In this document: piece by piece, positions 56,931-64,000 of the stretch | How positions within the stretch are numbered: the stretch's first letter is position 1 | How the letters are laid out: the number at the start of each line of letters is the position of its first letter | Source of the DNA: Arthrobacter nitroguajacolicus_D | Lineage (GTDB): Bacteria; Actinomycetota; Actinomycetes; Actinomycetales; Micrococcaceae | NCBI RefSeq assembly: GCF_031455195.1 | Contig: NZ_JAVDSH010000010.1 | Span: 124,001-188,000 of the forward strand | Length of the DNA: 64,000 bases | Direction of reading: 5' to 3' | Made by a program: the position numbers and the translations under genes | The notes under the pieces: model-generated | Told to the model about the DNA's origin: nothing | What the model saw: the letters and a program-made list of their open reading frames with translations, nothing else | The model's database searches: none

Positions 56931-57818
56931 ATGACAAGCGACGACTTCGCCACAGCAAGGCCCAAGGTCTACGCCCACCGGGGCTCCAGTGCCGCCTTTG
57001 CCGAACACACCAGGGCTGCTTATTTGAGGGCCATCGCCGATGGGGCGGATGGCGTCGAATGCGACGTGCACCTGACACGGGACCAACACGTGGTGTTGTT
57101 GCACGACGCCAACCTGGACCGGACCTCCACGGGGACAGGTCCGGTAGCCGAGCACACCTTGGAAGAACTCCGCGGGCTGGACTTCTCGTCTTGGAAGGGC
57201 GCGCGCATTCCCGAAACCTATGGGGGAGTGGCCGATCAATTTTTGACGTTGCCTGAGCTGTTGGACATACTCCGTGGGGCCGGACGCGACATCGGGTTGG
57301 CCATTGAACTCAAGCACCCAAGTCCCTATGGGCTGAAGCTTGAGGACCGGGTGTTGGCCGTGTTGGCCGAGGCGGGTTGGAAGCCGGAGGATTCACGGCT
57401 GGAGAACATCCTGGTCTCCTTCATGAGCTTCGATTCCGACTCTGTGCAGCGGCTGCTGGAGACTGTTCCAGCGCAGCATGTGTGCCAGCTGGTGGACGAT
57501 TACACGGTCCAGGAGATCCGGGAGGAACTGGGCCTGGGCTTCCTCACCGGCGGGGCAGTAGCCAACGTCATGAAGGCAATGCAGGAGGATGCTGAGCGCG
57601 TGCTGGACGAGGGGCAGGCGGGAATCGCAGGCCCCGGCATCGACTATGTGCGCGAGCATGCGCGCAACGTGCAGCGGTGGTTGGAGGCGGGCCGTGTATT
57701 CCGGGTGTGGACGGTTGATTCCGAGAAGGACGTAGCCCTTTGCCAGGGCCTCGGCATTCATGAGATCACCACCAACAAGCCCGCGCAGGTCTTGGCGCAG
57801 CTCATGGTTTCCAGCTGA
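56931..57818 (+). CDS. Glycerophosphodiester phosphodiesterase
   Basis: 295 residues from the ATG at 56931. The GDPD signature AHRGSSAAFAEHTRAAYLRA then ADGVECDVHLTRDQHVVLLHD contains the catalytic His pair and metal-binding Glu/Asp. IELKHPS and RVWTVDSEKD are the later metal and C-terminal motifs. No signal peptide, so it acts in the cytoplasm on glycerophosphodiesters from lipid turnover. It is divergent from the DUF445 gene. Confidence 0.92.
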   Translation: MTSDDFATARPKVYAHRGSSAAFAEHTRAAYLRAIADGADGVECDVHLTRDQHVVLLHDANLDRTSTGTGPVAEHTLEELRGLDFSSWKGARIPETYGGVADQFLTLPELLDILRGAGRDIGLAIELKHPSPYGLKLEDRVLAVLAEAGWKPEDSRLENILVSFMSFDSDSVQRLLETVPAQHVCQLVDDYTVQEIREELGLGFLTGGAVANVMKAMQEDAERVLDEGQAGIAGPGIDYVREHARNVQRWLEAGRVFRVWTVDSEKDVALCQGLGIHEITTNKPAQVLAQLMVSS

Positions 57819-57855
57819 CTTTTGGGGGTTACCGCGCTTGTGATTGAGTGGTCTC

Positions 57856-58290
57856 ATGTCACTTCGCTGGTCACCCAAGGCAACACATACCGTCTCAGCA
57901 ATAGGCTTGAGCGCATTGCTCCTGGCCAGCGCCGCAAAGCACTTCCGTACCCCCAAGTTCTATTACCCCGTGGTTCCGGACTACCTGTGCCGCAGGGATG
58001 AACCGGGGAGCCGTCCCAACGGGCCCCTTGCAGTGATGTCCCGCGAGGAATGGGTCGCGTCGTCGGGGCTGCTCGAGGTGGCTGCCGCCGTCGGGCTTCT
58101 GGTACCGGCGACACGCAAGGTGGCCGCTGACGCAACCACAGCCATGTTCACTGCATTCCTCGCAGGGCATATTGATGCCCTCCGGCGTGCTTACGGGCCG
58201 AAAGGCACTGATGCCGAGAGGCGTATCCACACCGTGCGGCTGCCCTTGCAGATTCCGCTCATCATCTGGTCGTGGAGCCTGCGGAAATGA
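57856..58290 (+). CDS. DoxX-like small membrane protein
   Basis: 144 residues from the ATG at 57856; a TTG at 57844 would add four residues. About four hydrophobic segments with AIGLSALLLASAAKHFRTPK, EEWVASSGLLEVAAAVGLLV and LAGHIDALRRAYG, a pattern of the DoxX/DUF4267-like family. Function unknown. Its stop overlaps the azlC ATG by four bases, so it may be cotranscribed with the amino acid exporter genes. Confidence 0.7.
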   Translation: MSLRWSPKATHTVSAIGLSALLLASAAKHFRTPKFYYPVVPDYLCRRDEPGSRPNGPLAVMSREEWVASSGLLEVAAAVGLLVPATRKVAADATTAMFTAFLAGHIDALRRAYGPKGTDAERRIHTVRLPLQIPLIIWSWSLRK

Positions 58291-59045
58291 CCAGTGGTTC
58301 CGCGCCCCTGAAACTCAGGGAGTCGCCGGCATTCAAGATCGCCCTCTCCTTGAGCATCGCCACAGGACTCTACGGGGTTTCGTTTGGGGCACTGTCCGTA
58401 GCATCCGGATTCGATTTCTGGCAGACGATGGTATTGAGCCTCCTGCTCTTCAGCGGTGGATCGCAATTCGCGTTCATTGGTGTGGTGGCAGGCGGCGGCT
58501 CCGGGCTGGCGGCCATGACCGCCAGCGCACTCCTGGGTTTGCGCAACGGCATTTACGGCATGCAGATCAATGCCATGCTCCGGCCTGGCGGCTGGAAGCG
58601 CTACCTTTCCGCGCACGTCACCATTGACGAGTCGACGGCGACGGCGTCCGGCCAGACGGACCCCGACGAGCAGCGCCGCGGGTTCTGGACCGCCGGCATT
58701 GGAATATTCATCTTATGGAATATTTTCACTGCCATCGGGGCCCTGGCCGGAGATGCCATGGGAGATCCCAAGCAGTGGGGCCTCGATGGCGCCGCCGTGG
58801 CGGCCTTCCTGGCCTTGCTCTGGCCGCGGCTGAAGGGCCGCGAGCCGTGGGCCATCGCCGCAGCCTGCGCATTGGCCACCATCCTGGCGGTGCCCTTCGT
58901 GCCGTCGGGTGTTCCCATTCTGGTTGCTGCCGTGGTGGCCGGAATCATCGGGTGGTTCAGCCACGCACGCATGGATGAAGGGCTTGAACCGGACGTGGAT
59001 CCTTACGCCGAGAAGCACCAGCAAGAACGCAGGGGTAACCCATGA
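58287..59045 (+). CDS. azlC: AzlC-family branched-chain amino acid exporter large subunit
   Basis: 252 residues from the ATG at 58287 (GGAG 9 bases before). Family blocks are GLYGVSFGALSVASGFDFWQ, LLLFSGGSQFAFIGVVAGGG and RNGIYGMQINAMLRPGGW; about six to seven spans. AzlC and AzlD together form a permease that exports branched-chain amino acids and analogues. It overlaps the azlD start by four bases. Confidence 0.88.
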   Translation: MTSGSAPLKLRESPAFKIALSLSIATGLYGVSFGALSVASGFDFWQTMVLSLLLFSGGSQFAFIGVVAGGGSGLAAMTASALLGLRNGIYGMQINAMLRPGGWKRYLSAHVTIDESTATASGQTDPDEQRRGFWTAGIGIFILWNIFTAIGALAGDAMGDPKQWGLDGAAVAAFLALLWPRLKGREPWAIAAACALATILAVPFVPSGVPILVAAVVAGIIGWFSHARMDEGLEPDVDPYAEKHQQERRGNP

Positions 59046-59353
59046 ACCTGTGGCTTTGGATCCTCATCGCCTGCGGCCTGGCGTACCTCACCAAACTGCT
59101 GGGCTACTTTGTGCCCGCCAAGTTGTTGGAAAGCCCCCGGATCATGCATGTTGCCGGCACCATGACCATCGGTTTGCTGGCGTCCCTGACCGTAGTCAAC
59201 GCTGTCGCATCGGGGCAGGGTTTGGTTCTGGACGCCCGCATCGGTGCATTGGCTGCAGCCGCCGTGGCACTGTGGCTTCGGGCGCCGTTCCTGGTGGTGG
59301 TGATTTCCGGCGCTGCCGCGGCCGCCCTGCTCCGGCTGCTGGGGTGGGGCTAG
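59042..59353 (+). CDS. azlD: AzlD-family branched-chain amino acid exporter small subunit
   Basis: 103 residues with three to four hydrophobic segments (LWILIACGLAYLTKLLGYFV, TIGLLASLTVVNAVA, LWLRAPFLVVVISGAAAAAL). It is the small partner of AzlC. Its stop overlaps the TetR gene end by four bases on the other strand. Confidence 0.88.
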   Translation: MNLWLWILIACGLAYLTKLLGYFVPAKLLESPRIMHVAGTMTIGLLASLTVVNAVASGQGLVLDARIGALAAAAVALWLRAPFLVVVISGAAAAALLRLLGWG

Positions 59354-59979
59354 ACAGCGTCAGTGAACGTCACGCCCGGGATGCCCGACTGTTCGGGTAG
59401 GGGCCGCGCAGGGCGCTCGGTGCGGATGGCGTCCTCGATCAGGGCGACGGGCCGCTTCCACGCTTCGGATCCCGGTTCCATCGTGTCCACAGCACCTATC
59501 AGCATGGCAACCAGCCGGACCATGTCCTCGATGGTGATGTCCCGGCGGAGTGAACCCTGGCCTTGGCCGCGCTCCAACAGGGTGGCCATGGAGCCGATGA
59601 GGCCACCGGTGATGCCCATGAGGAGTCCGCGGCGTCCGGCGACGGCGTCAAGGAGGTTCGCGTCTTCGCTGGCCACCTGCATCACGGCATCGATGACGTT
59701 GATGAGGCCTTCGGCGGCGTCCATGCCGTCAAGGGCTGCGGTCGCCACGGGATCCACGTGCTGGCGGAGTTGGCGCGAGAGGGCAGCGAGAACCAGCTGC
59801 TCCTTGTCCGAGAAGTTGCGGAACAATGTAGCCGGGCCAACTCCAGCGGTGGCGGCGATGGTCTGCAAGGGCACTTCGGGGCCGTGTTCCCGGAAGCACT
59901 GCCTTGCGGCGGTAATGATCTTGTCCACATTGCGTGCGGCGTCTGCCCTGAGGGGCTTGCGTTCAGAGGGCTGTTCCAT
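59350..59979 (-). CDS. TetR-family transcriptional regulator
   Basis: 209 residues from the ATG at 59979; an upstream ATG at 60063 would add 28 residues that do not look like a TetR N-terminus. The HTH is VPLQTIAATAGVGPATLFRN then FSDKEQLVLAAL, with a helical effector domain behind it. No good ribosome binding site precedes the ATG. It is divergent from the thiamine-binding gene (92 bases) and convergent with azlD; the target could be either. Confidence 0.87.
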   Translation of the reverse strand: MEQPSERKPLRADAARNVDKIITAARQCFREHGPEVPLQTIAATAGVGPATLFRNFSDKEQLVLAALSRQLRQHVDPVATAALDGMDAAEGLINVIDAVMQVASEDANLLDAVAGRRGLLMGITGGLIGSMATLLERGQGQGSLRRDITIEDMVRLVAMLIGAVDTMEPGSEAWKRPVALIEDAIRTERPARPLPEQSGIPGVTFTDAV

Positions 59980-60071
59980 GCTTGTCAGAGTAGCAACGGA
60001 CAGGTCCCTGCCTGTTGTTACGCGGGAGTAGGCCGTTATATGACAAACCGGTACGTGAAACACTGGATTTC

Positions 60072-60404
60072 ATGTTGCTTGCATTCTCAGTTGCCCCATC
60101 GGGCCAGCCCGCATCCGCTGCCAACGGCGGACCCACCCCCGACGCCTCCGTGCACGACGCCGTAGCCGCCGCCGTCAAGATCGTCCGGGAGTCCGGCCTC
60201 CCCAACCAGACGGACTCCATGTTCACCACCATCGAGGGTGAGTGGGACGAGGTCTTTGACGTCGTCAAGCGCGCTACCGAGGCGGTTGGCCGTTACGGCA
60301 GCCGTGTTTCGTTGGTGATCAAGGCCGACATCCGTCCCGGTTACAGCGGCGAACTGACCGGGAAAGTGGAGCGCCTCGAAGAGGCCATCACCGCCACCGA
60401 CTAG
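60072..60404 (+). CDS. Thiamine-binding MTH1187/YkoF-like protein
   Basis: 110 residues from the ATG at 60072. The small ferredoxin-like fold of the MTH1187/DUF77 family is recognised from MLLAFSVAPSG, VHDAVAAAVKIVRESGLP, TDSMFTTIEGEWDEVFDVVK and the RVSLVIKADIRPG strand. Members bind thiamine or its pyrimidine part and form oligomers. No ribosome binding site is obvious. It lies divergent from the TetR gene, 40 bases before the methyltransferase. Confidence 0.8.
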   Translation: MLLAFSVAPSGQPASAANGGPTPDASVHDAVAAAVKIVRESGLPNQTDSMFTTIEGEWDEVFDVVKRATEAVGRYGSRVSLVIKADIRPGYSGELTGKVERLEEAITATD

Positions 60405-60444
60405 CTCCTTTCCCCTGGCTGCTGCGAGTGCAAGACTGGGGCGC

Positions 60445-61116
60445 ATGATTGAACACGCCACCGAGCCCGGATGGGTTGATGTCGAGCGTTACCTGACTGA
60501 CGTCGTCGTGCGCCCTGATCCTGCGCATCAGCGCGCCCTGACGTCCGCCGTCGAGGCCGGGATGCCCGCCATCGAGGTCGCGCCCAACGCGGGTAAGTTG
60601 CTGCGGATGCTCGTGCAAATGTCCGGAGCCAGGCGCGTCCTGGAGATCGGCACCTTGGCCGGGTTCAGCAGCATGTGGATGGCTCAAGGACTGCCCGACG
60701 ACGGGCGGATCGCCACGTGCGAATTCCTCCAGAAACACGCGGACGTCGCGCGCGCCAACCTGGATGCCGCCGGCGTAGGACACAAGGTGGACATCCGCGT
60801 GGGTGCTGCCCTGGACACCCTTCCCACGCTGGCAGGCCAGGAGCCGTTCGACTTCGTGTTTGTCGATGCGGACAAGGAAAACGACGCAAAGTACCTTGAC
60901 TGGGCCATCAGGCTCGGCCACCCGGGCACGGTGATCGTGGTGGACAACGTCATCTGGGACGGTGCCATCCTGGAACCGGAACGGGACGAGGTGAACGCCC
61001 CGGGCATCGTGGAAATGCTGGAAATGATGGGGCAGGATCCCCGCCTTGACGCCACTGCCATCCAGACGGTGGGGAGCAAAGGCTGGGACGGCTTCGCGAT
61101 CGCCCGGGTGCGGTAG
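60445..61116 (+). CDS. Class I SAM-dependent O-methyltransferase
   Basis: 223 residues of the catechol/caffeoyl-CoA O-methyltransferase group. Motif I is ARRVLEIGTLAGFSSMWMA, then CEFLQKHADVARANL, with the metal-binding FDFVFVDADKENDAKYLDW and VVDNVIWDGAIL. It transfers methyl from SAM to a hydroxyl, usually needing Mg2+. The substrate is unknown. It is followed four bases later by a GNAT gene in the same direction. Confidence 0.88.
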   Translation: MIEHATEPGWVDVERYLTDVVVRPDPAHQRALTSAVEAGMPAIEVAPNAGKLLRMLVQMSGARRVLEIGTLAGFSSMWMAQGLPDDGRIATCEFLQKHADVARANLDAAGVGHKVDIRVGAALDTLPTLAGQEPFDFVFVDADKENDAKYLDWAIRLGHPGTVIVVDNVIWDGAILEPERDEVNAPGIVEMLEMMGQDPRLDATAIQTVGSKGWDGFAIARVR

Positions 61117-61120
61117 GCCC

Positions 61121-61624
61121 ATGGATTTCACGATTCGACCGGCATCGGTGGATGACGCCGAAGCCATGGCCCACATGCACGTCCAGTCCTGGCGGGAAAG
61201 TTATGGCCGCTTGCTGCCCCCTGAGTTCTTCGCGAAGCAAGAGGCCGCCCTGCCGGACCGGATTGAGCGGTACCGGACATCCATTGCCGCCGGGCACTCC
61301 AGGATGTTGGCCCATGGGCCGGACGGGGACCTGGTGGGACTGGGTGCGTCCGGACCCGGCACGGATGAGGACAGCCCCTGCGATGTGGAACTTTTCATGC
61401 TCTACACGCTGGAACGCGTTCACGGCCGTGGTGTTGGCCAGGCGTTGGTGGATGCCCTGATTGGAGACGGGCCAGCCTACCTCTGGGTCCTGGACGACAA
61501 TCCGCGCGCCCAGGCCTTCTACCGGCGCAACGGCTTCCTGCCCGACGGCAAACGGCAATTGTGCGACCCATCCTGGTACTCGCTGCCGGAGCATCGGATG
61601 GTGCGTCCCGCCGTCGGGCATTAG
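61121..61624 (+). CDS. GNAT-family N-acetyltransferase
   Basis: 167 residues from the ATG at 61121, four bases after the methyltransferase stop. The acetyl-CoA fold shows ADDAEAMAHMHVQSWRE-like start (ASVDDAEAMAHMHVQSWRES), the pyrophosphate loop ERVHGRGVGQALVDAL and AQAFYRRNGFLPDGKRQL. The substrate is unknown. It is probably cotranscribed with the methyltransferase. Confidence 0.87.
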   Translation: MDFTIRPASVDDAEAMAHMHVQSWRESYGRLLPPEFFAKQEAALPDRIERYRTSIAAGHSRMLAHGPDGDLVGLGASGPGTDEDSPCDVELFMLYTLERVHGRGVGQALVDALIGDGPAYLWVLDDNPRAQAFYRRNGFLPDGKRQLCDPSWYSLPEHRMVRPAVGH

Positions 61625-61639
61625 GAACGACGCCGAACG

Positions 61640-61918
61640 CTATTGCTTTGCGCCCAGGCGCTTGGCTTTCGGATGCCGGGCGGGGCGCGGCTTGGGTAGG
61701 AAGCGACCTAGTCCGCCATGCGGTGCGGCGCCAGCCAGTGGCTCTGGGTCATCCAGTTGCCCGGTATCCAGCTCCCCGGTATCCAGCTCCCCGGTGTCCA
61801 GGGATGAATCCAGCAGGCTCGGCGGCTTGGGCACGCGGGCCAGCAGCAGGCAGACCACGGTCAGCCATGCCACAGCGGCGGTCAACACTTCCGCCCACAC
61901 CCACTCGCCAAGGTCCAT
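61640..61918 (-). CDS. Hypothetical small membrane protein with LDTGE repeats
   Basis: 92 residues. An N-terminal span (VLTAAVAWLTVVCLLLARV) is followed by a tail with the repeat DTGELDTGELDTGQLDD and a basic C-terminus (FLPKPRPARHPKAKRLGAKQ). The repeat comes from a 15-base tandem DNA repeat. Function unknown; the ORF ends 16 bases from the GNAT stop. Confidence 0.6.
   Translation of the reverse strand: MDLGEWVWAEVLTAAVAWLTVVCLLLARVPKPPSLLDSSLDTGELDTGELDTGQLDDPEPLAGAAPHGGLGRFLPKPRPARHPKAKRLGAKQ
61751..61795. repeat. Three 15-base tandem repeats
   Basis: The unit is ATCCAGCTCCCCGGT (61766-61780 and 61781-61795 identical; 61751-61765 with two changes), with a further partial copy at 61796. 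In the minus-strand ORF it encodes LDTGE-type pentapeptides, so length changes keep the frame. Confidence 0.85.
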
Positions 61919-62024
61919 GGATTGATCTTATGGCCCAACCACCCATTATTGTAAGTAGCCTTACTACTCACGTGGCGGTGGGGCTCCACTAGGCTGGAAG
62001 TATGACTGAGGCAGGGCGGACGTA

Positions 62025-62933
62025 GTGGCAAAACGCGGCAGGGTGAGTAAGTCGCAAAGGTCGACGGCGGGAGTCGTCGAGGTGCCTTCCGGCGCCCGTC
62101 CCGATGGTCCTGTTGAGGGCGTTTACTACATTGATACCGGCGACTGCGAGCTGATCCAGGACCAGGACAACTCCAACGGTTGGCTGCTGAAAATCAACGG
62201 CGTGATGAGCTCGCACATCGACCTCGCCGATCCGCTCTTCCTGGATTTCGAATACATGCGCTGGATCGCAGCCTTGGTTGAATCGCGCTGGCCGAGGGAA
62301 CAGAAACCCAAACTGCGCGCGCTGCACCTGGGTGGGGGAGCATGTTCCATGGCCCGCTACTTCCACGCCGCCTATCCCGAGGCGCGGCAGGTGGTGGTTG
62401 AGCTCGATGGCAAGCTCGCCGAATATGTTCGTGGTTGGTTCGAGTTGCCCAAGGCGCCGCTGCTGCGGATCCGGGTTGGTGAAGCGAGGCACGTGACGGA
62501 GTCCCTCACCCCGGACACCCGCGATCTCATCATCCGCGACGTTTTTGCCGGAGCCTTCACGCCCCGGGCCCTGACAACGCGTGAATTCACGGCCCACGCG
62601 GACGCGGTACTTGCCGCGGACGGCCTGTATGTGGTCAACTCCGGCGACGCCCCGGACTTGAAGAATGCCCGTGCCGATGCCGCAACCATCGCGGACACCT
62701 TTGAGCACACCATGATCATCGCCGACCCTGCCATGCTCAAAGGCCGACGCTACGGCAACATGATCATGGCGGGCAGCCACGTGCCGTTCGGAGACGACCC
62801 CACCCTTGCCAGGCGGCTCCTGGGCGGTGGCGTTCCGGCCCACATCTGGGACGATGCCCAAGTGCGCGCCTTCGCGGCCGGGACTCCGGTGCGCCACGAT
62901 CCTCCAGCGGAGCCGGAGTCAGCCCCCGCGTAA
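62025..62933 (+). CDS. Spermidine synthase-like protein
   Basis: 302 residues, GTG start at 62025. It has a polyamine-synthase-like SAM fold: GDCELIQDQDNSNGWLLKIN near the N-terminus, motif I LRALHLGGGACSMARYFHAA, RQVVVELDGKLAEYV, and TRDLIIRDVFAGAFTPRALT. The putrescine-binding Asp of true spermidine synthases (the DxxD after motif I) is not clear: here it is IRDVFAG. Such proteins are common orphans in actinobacteria and may have a different substrate. It is convergent with the LysR gene. Confidence 0.78.
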   Translation: MAKRGRVSKSQRSTAGVVEVPSGARPDGPVEGVYYIDTGDCELIQDQDNSNGWLLKINGVMSSHIDLADPLFLDFEYMRWIAALVESRWPREQKPKLRALHLGGGACSMARYFHAAYPEARQVVVELDGKLAEYVRGWFELPKAPLLRIRVGEARHVTESLTPDTRDLIIRDVFAGAFTPRALTTREFTAHADAVLAADGLYVVNSGDAPDLKNARADAATIADTFEHTMIIADPAMLKGRRYGNMIMAGSHVPFGDDPTLARRLLGGGVPAHIWDDAQVRAFAAGTPVRHDPPAEPESAPA

Positions 62934-62942
62934 CCGGCGAGG

Positions 62943-63839
62943 CTATCCAGCCCCCAGCAGCTCCTCCCGTCGGCCCTCCGTCTCCTCGCGTAAGGCCTGC
63001 ACGACGGCGGCTACCGCGGGGCGGCGCATGGAGTCCGGGCGGAGGACCATCCAGTAGGGGAGGAGCTCGGCGAAGTCGGAGGGGAGCAGGCGCACCAGGT
63101 CCGTGTGCCGGTCGGCCATGAAGCAGGGGAGGAACCCGATGCCGGCCCCGGCCCGTGTGGCCTCGACATGGACGAACACGTTGGTTGAACTCAGGCCGTC
63201 GCGCATGGTCGGGACGAGCCTCCGGGGTGCATCCAGATCGTCCACTTGGAGCATGGAATCCACAAAGTAGACCAGTTGGTGCTGTGTGAGTTCCTCGACG
63301 CTCCCGGGCGTCCCGTGATCCGAAAGGTAGGCGCGGGACGCGTACATTCCCAGCCGGTACTCGCCCAGCCTGATCGCTTCGGCCCGGTGCACCTGCGGCG
63401 TCCCCACCACCACTTCGATGTCCAGGCCGGACCGCTGCTGCAGTGCCCGACGCGTCACGGTGACGATCTCCACGCTGAGTCCGGGGTGCTCCCGTCTCAG
63501 TCGCGCCACCGCCGGTGCCGCGATATAGGCACTGAATCCGTCGGTAGCCGTCATTCGTACGACGCCGGTGATGGGGTCGGGTGCGCGGTCGCTGGGTCCC
63601 AGGGCACCGACCGCAGCTTCGATCCGTTCCGCCACCAGTACGGCTTGGGCACCCAGCTCAGTCACTTCCCATCCGCCGGCAGCACGCGCCAGGACCCTGC
63701 CGCCCAGCGCCTTTTCCAGCGCCGCTATCCTGCGCGAGACGGTGGTGTGGTTCAGCCCCAAGGCTTGGGCCGCCGTCGTGAATTTTCCTGAACGTGAGAC
63801 GGCGAGGAAGATGAGGAGGTCATCCGGGTTGGGATTCAT
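62943..63839 (-). CDS. LysR-family transcriptional regulator
   Basis: 298 residues from the ATG at 63839; the frame extends to 63857 but the typical MNPNPDDLLIFLAVSRSGKF start is here. HTH: FTTAAQALGLNHTTVSRRIA. The C-terminal co-inducer domain includes VVRMTATDGFSAYIAAPAVA, GIGFLPCFMADRH and the DVWLALRP-like end LLPYWMVLRPDS. It is divergent from the gene beginning at 63977, its likely target. Confidence 0.88.
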   Translation of the reverse strand: MNPNPDDLLIFLAVSRSGKFTTAAQALGLNHTTVSRRIAALEKALGGRVLARAAGGWEVTELGAQAVLVAERIEAAVGALGPSDRAPDPITGVVRMTATDGFSAYIAAPAVARLRREHPGLSVEIVTVTRRALQQRSGLDIEVVVGTPQVHRAEAIRLGEYRLGMYASRAYLSDHGTPGSVEELTQHQLVYFVDSMLQVDDLDAPRRLVPTMRDGLSSTNVFVHVEATRAGAGIGFLPCFMADRHTDLVRLLPSDFAELLPYWMVLRPDSMRRPAVAAVVQALREETEGRREELLGAG

Positions 63840-63854
63840 ATCTGCAATTCTGCA

Positions 63855-63865
63855 CACCTAAGGTG
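63855..63865. promoter_or_regulatory. Candidate LysR operator
   Basis: CACCTAAGGTG is a perfect inverted repeat with a single central base, 16 bases upstream of the LysR start and 112 bases before the divergent gene. Assignment is by position only. Confidence 0.35.
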
Positions 63866-63976
63866 CCTTATTGGTCATTGAGGCATAACGAATCTGCGGC
63901 AATACTCAGTGGAGCATGTCGTGTTGTGGATCACATCACGTTCAAAAGGGTCAAAGAGGACACTGAGGAGATGGAT

Positions 63977-64000
63977 ATGAGCGTAGAGCAGCGCTCCGCA
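63977..64000 (+). CDS. Start of an unidentified gene, cut by the window end
   Basis: ATG at 63977 is preceded by GAGGAG at 6 bases; an in-frame ATG at 63971 lies directly against that site. Only MSVEQRSA is seen, too little for a family assignment. It is divergent from the LysR gene and may be its target. Confidence 0.55.

Noticed and set aside
1..64000. CRISPR arrays, tRNA genes, insertion sequences or prophage genes
   Set aside because: No regularly spaced repeats, cloverleaf-like sequences, transposases or phage proteins were seen by eye; a tRNA scan was not possible here.

Overview
The window looks like chromosomal DNA of a high-GC actinobacterium, most probably Arthrobacter or Paenarthrobacter (Micrococcaceae). 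This is an inference from several things. Codon use is strongly G/C at third positions. There is a mycothiol-type maleylpyruvate isomerase. There is a C50 carotenoid cluster of the decaprenoxanthin/sarcinaxanthin type with heterodimeric lycopene cyclases. Many genes overlap by 1 to 4 bases with GTG or TTG starts. No rRNA, tRNA, insertion sequence, prophage or CRISPR array was seen. The window cuts a glutamate-cysteine ligase-like gene at its left edge and an unidentified gene at its right edge.

1-12.8 kb: a GCS2-type ligase end, a VOC/AraC pair and an esterase. Next comes a LacI-controlled disaccharide phosphorylase operon (lacI, beta-phosphoglucomutase, GH65). A divergent PucR-type regulator then faces a five-gene unit: alpha-hydroxy-acid oxidase, a three-gene polar amino acid ABC importer, and RidA. 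12.8-14.8 kb holds small hypotheticals, a lipoprotein and a TspO-related membrane protein.

14.8-21.8 kb: a carotenoid operon on the minus strand, idi-crtE-crtB-crtI-crtYe-(crtYf::crtEb). Every junction overlaps, the last two functions are fused in one reading frame, and MarR-family regulators sit at both ends. 21.9-28.4 kb: a degenerate EAL protein, two tandem paralogous GT-C/GT87-like membrane glycosyltransferases (the second appears to start at ATT), an MptB-like mannosyltransferase and an SGNH hydrolase.

28.4-34.8 kb: a complete 3-hydroxybenzoate/gentisate catabolic island. It comprises an aromatic acid MFS importer, 3-hydroxybenzoate 6-hydroxylase, gentisate 1,2-dioxygenase, maleylpyruvate isomerase, fumarylpyruvate hydrolase and an IclR regulator. 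The same ATTCTG-N5-CAGAA inverted repeat lies in front of both transcription units. Then follow a CDF metal transporter, an XRE/MmyB regulator and ilvD. 38.7-46.6 kb carries a kdp potassium-ATPase operon with its sensor kinase and response regulator; an unlisted 37-codon membrane ORF precedes kdpF and overlaps it by ATGA.

47.2-51 kb: a sugar isomerase plus Gfo/Idh dehydrogenase operon and its probable LacI repressor, linked by three copies of a TAGAACGWTCTA operator. 51-64 kb is mixed: an MFS exporter, an EcsC-like protein overlapping pxpA, a diverged pxpC with no pxpB, a DUF445 protein, a glycerophosphodiesterase, an azlCD exporter with a TetR gene, a thiamine-binding protein, an O-methyltransferase, a GNAT acetyltransferase, a spermidine-synthase-like protein and a LysR regulator. 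Three intergenic hairpins that act as plausible terminators share one core sequence.
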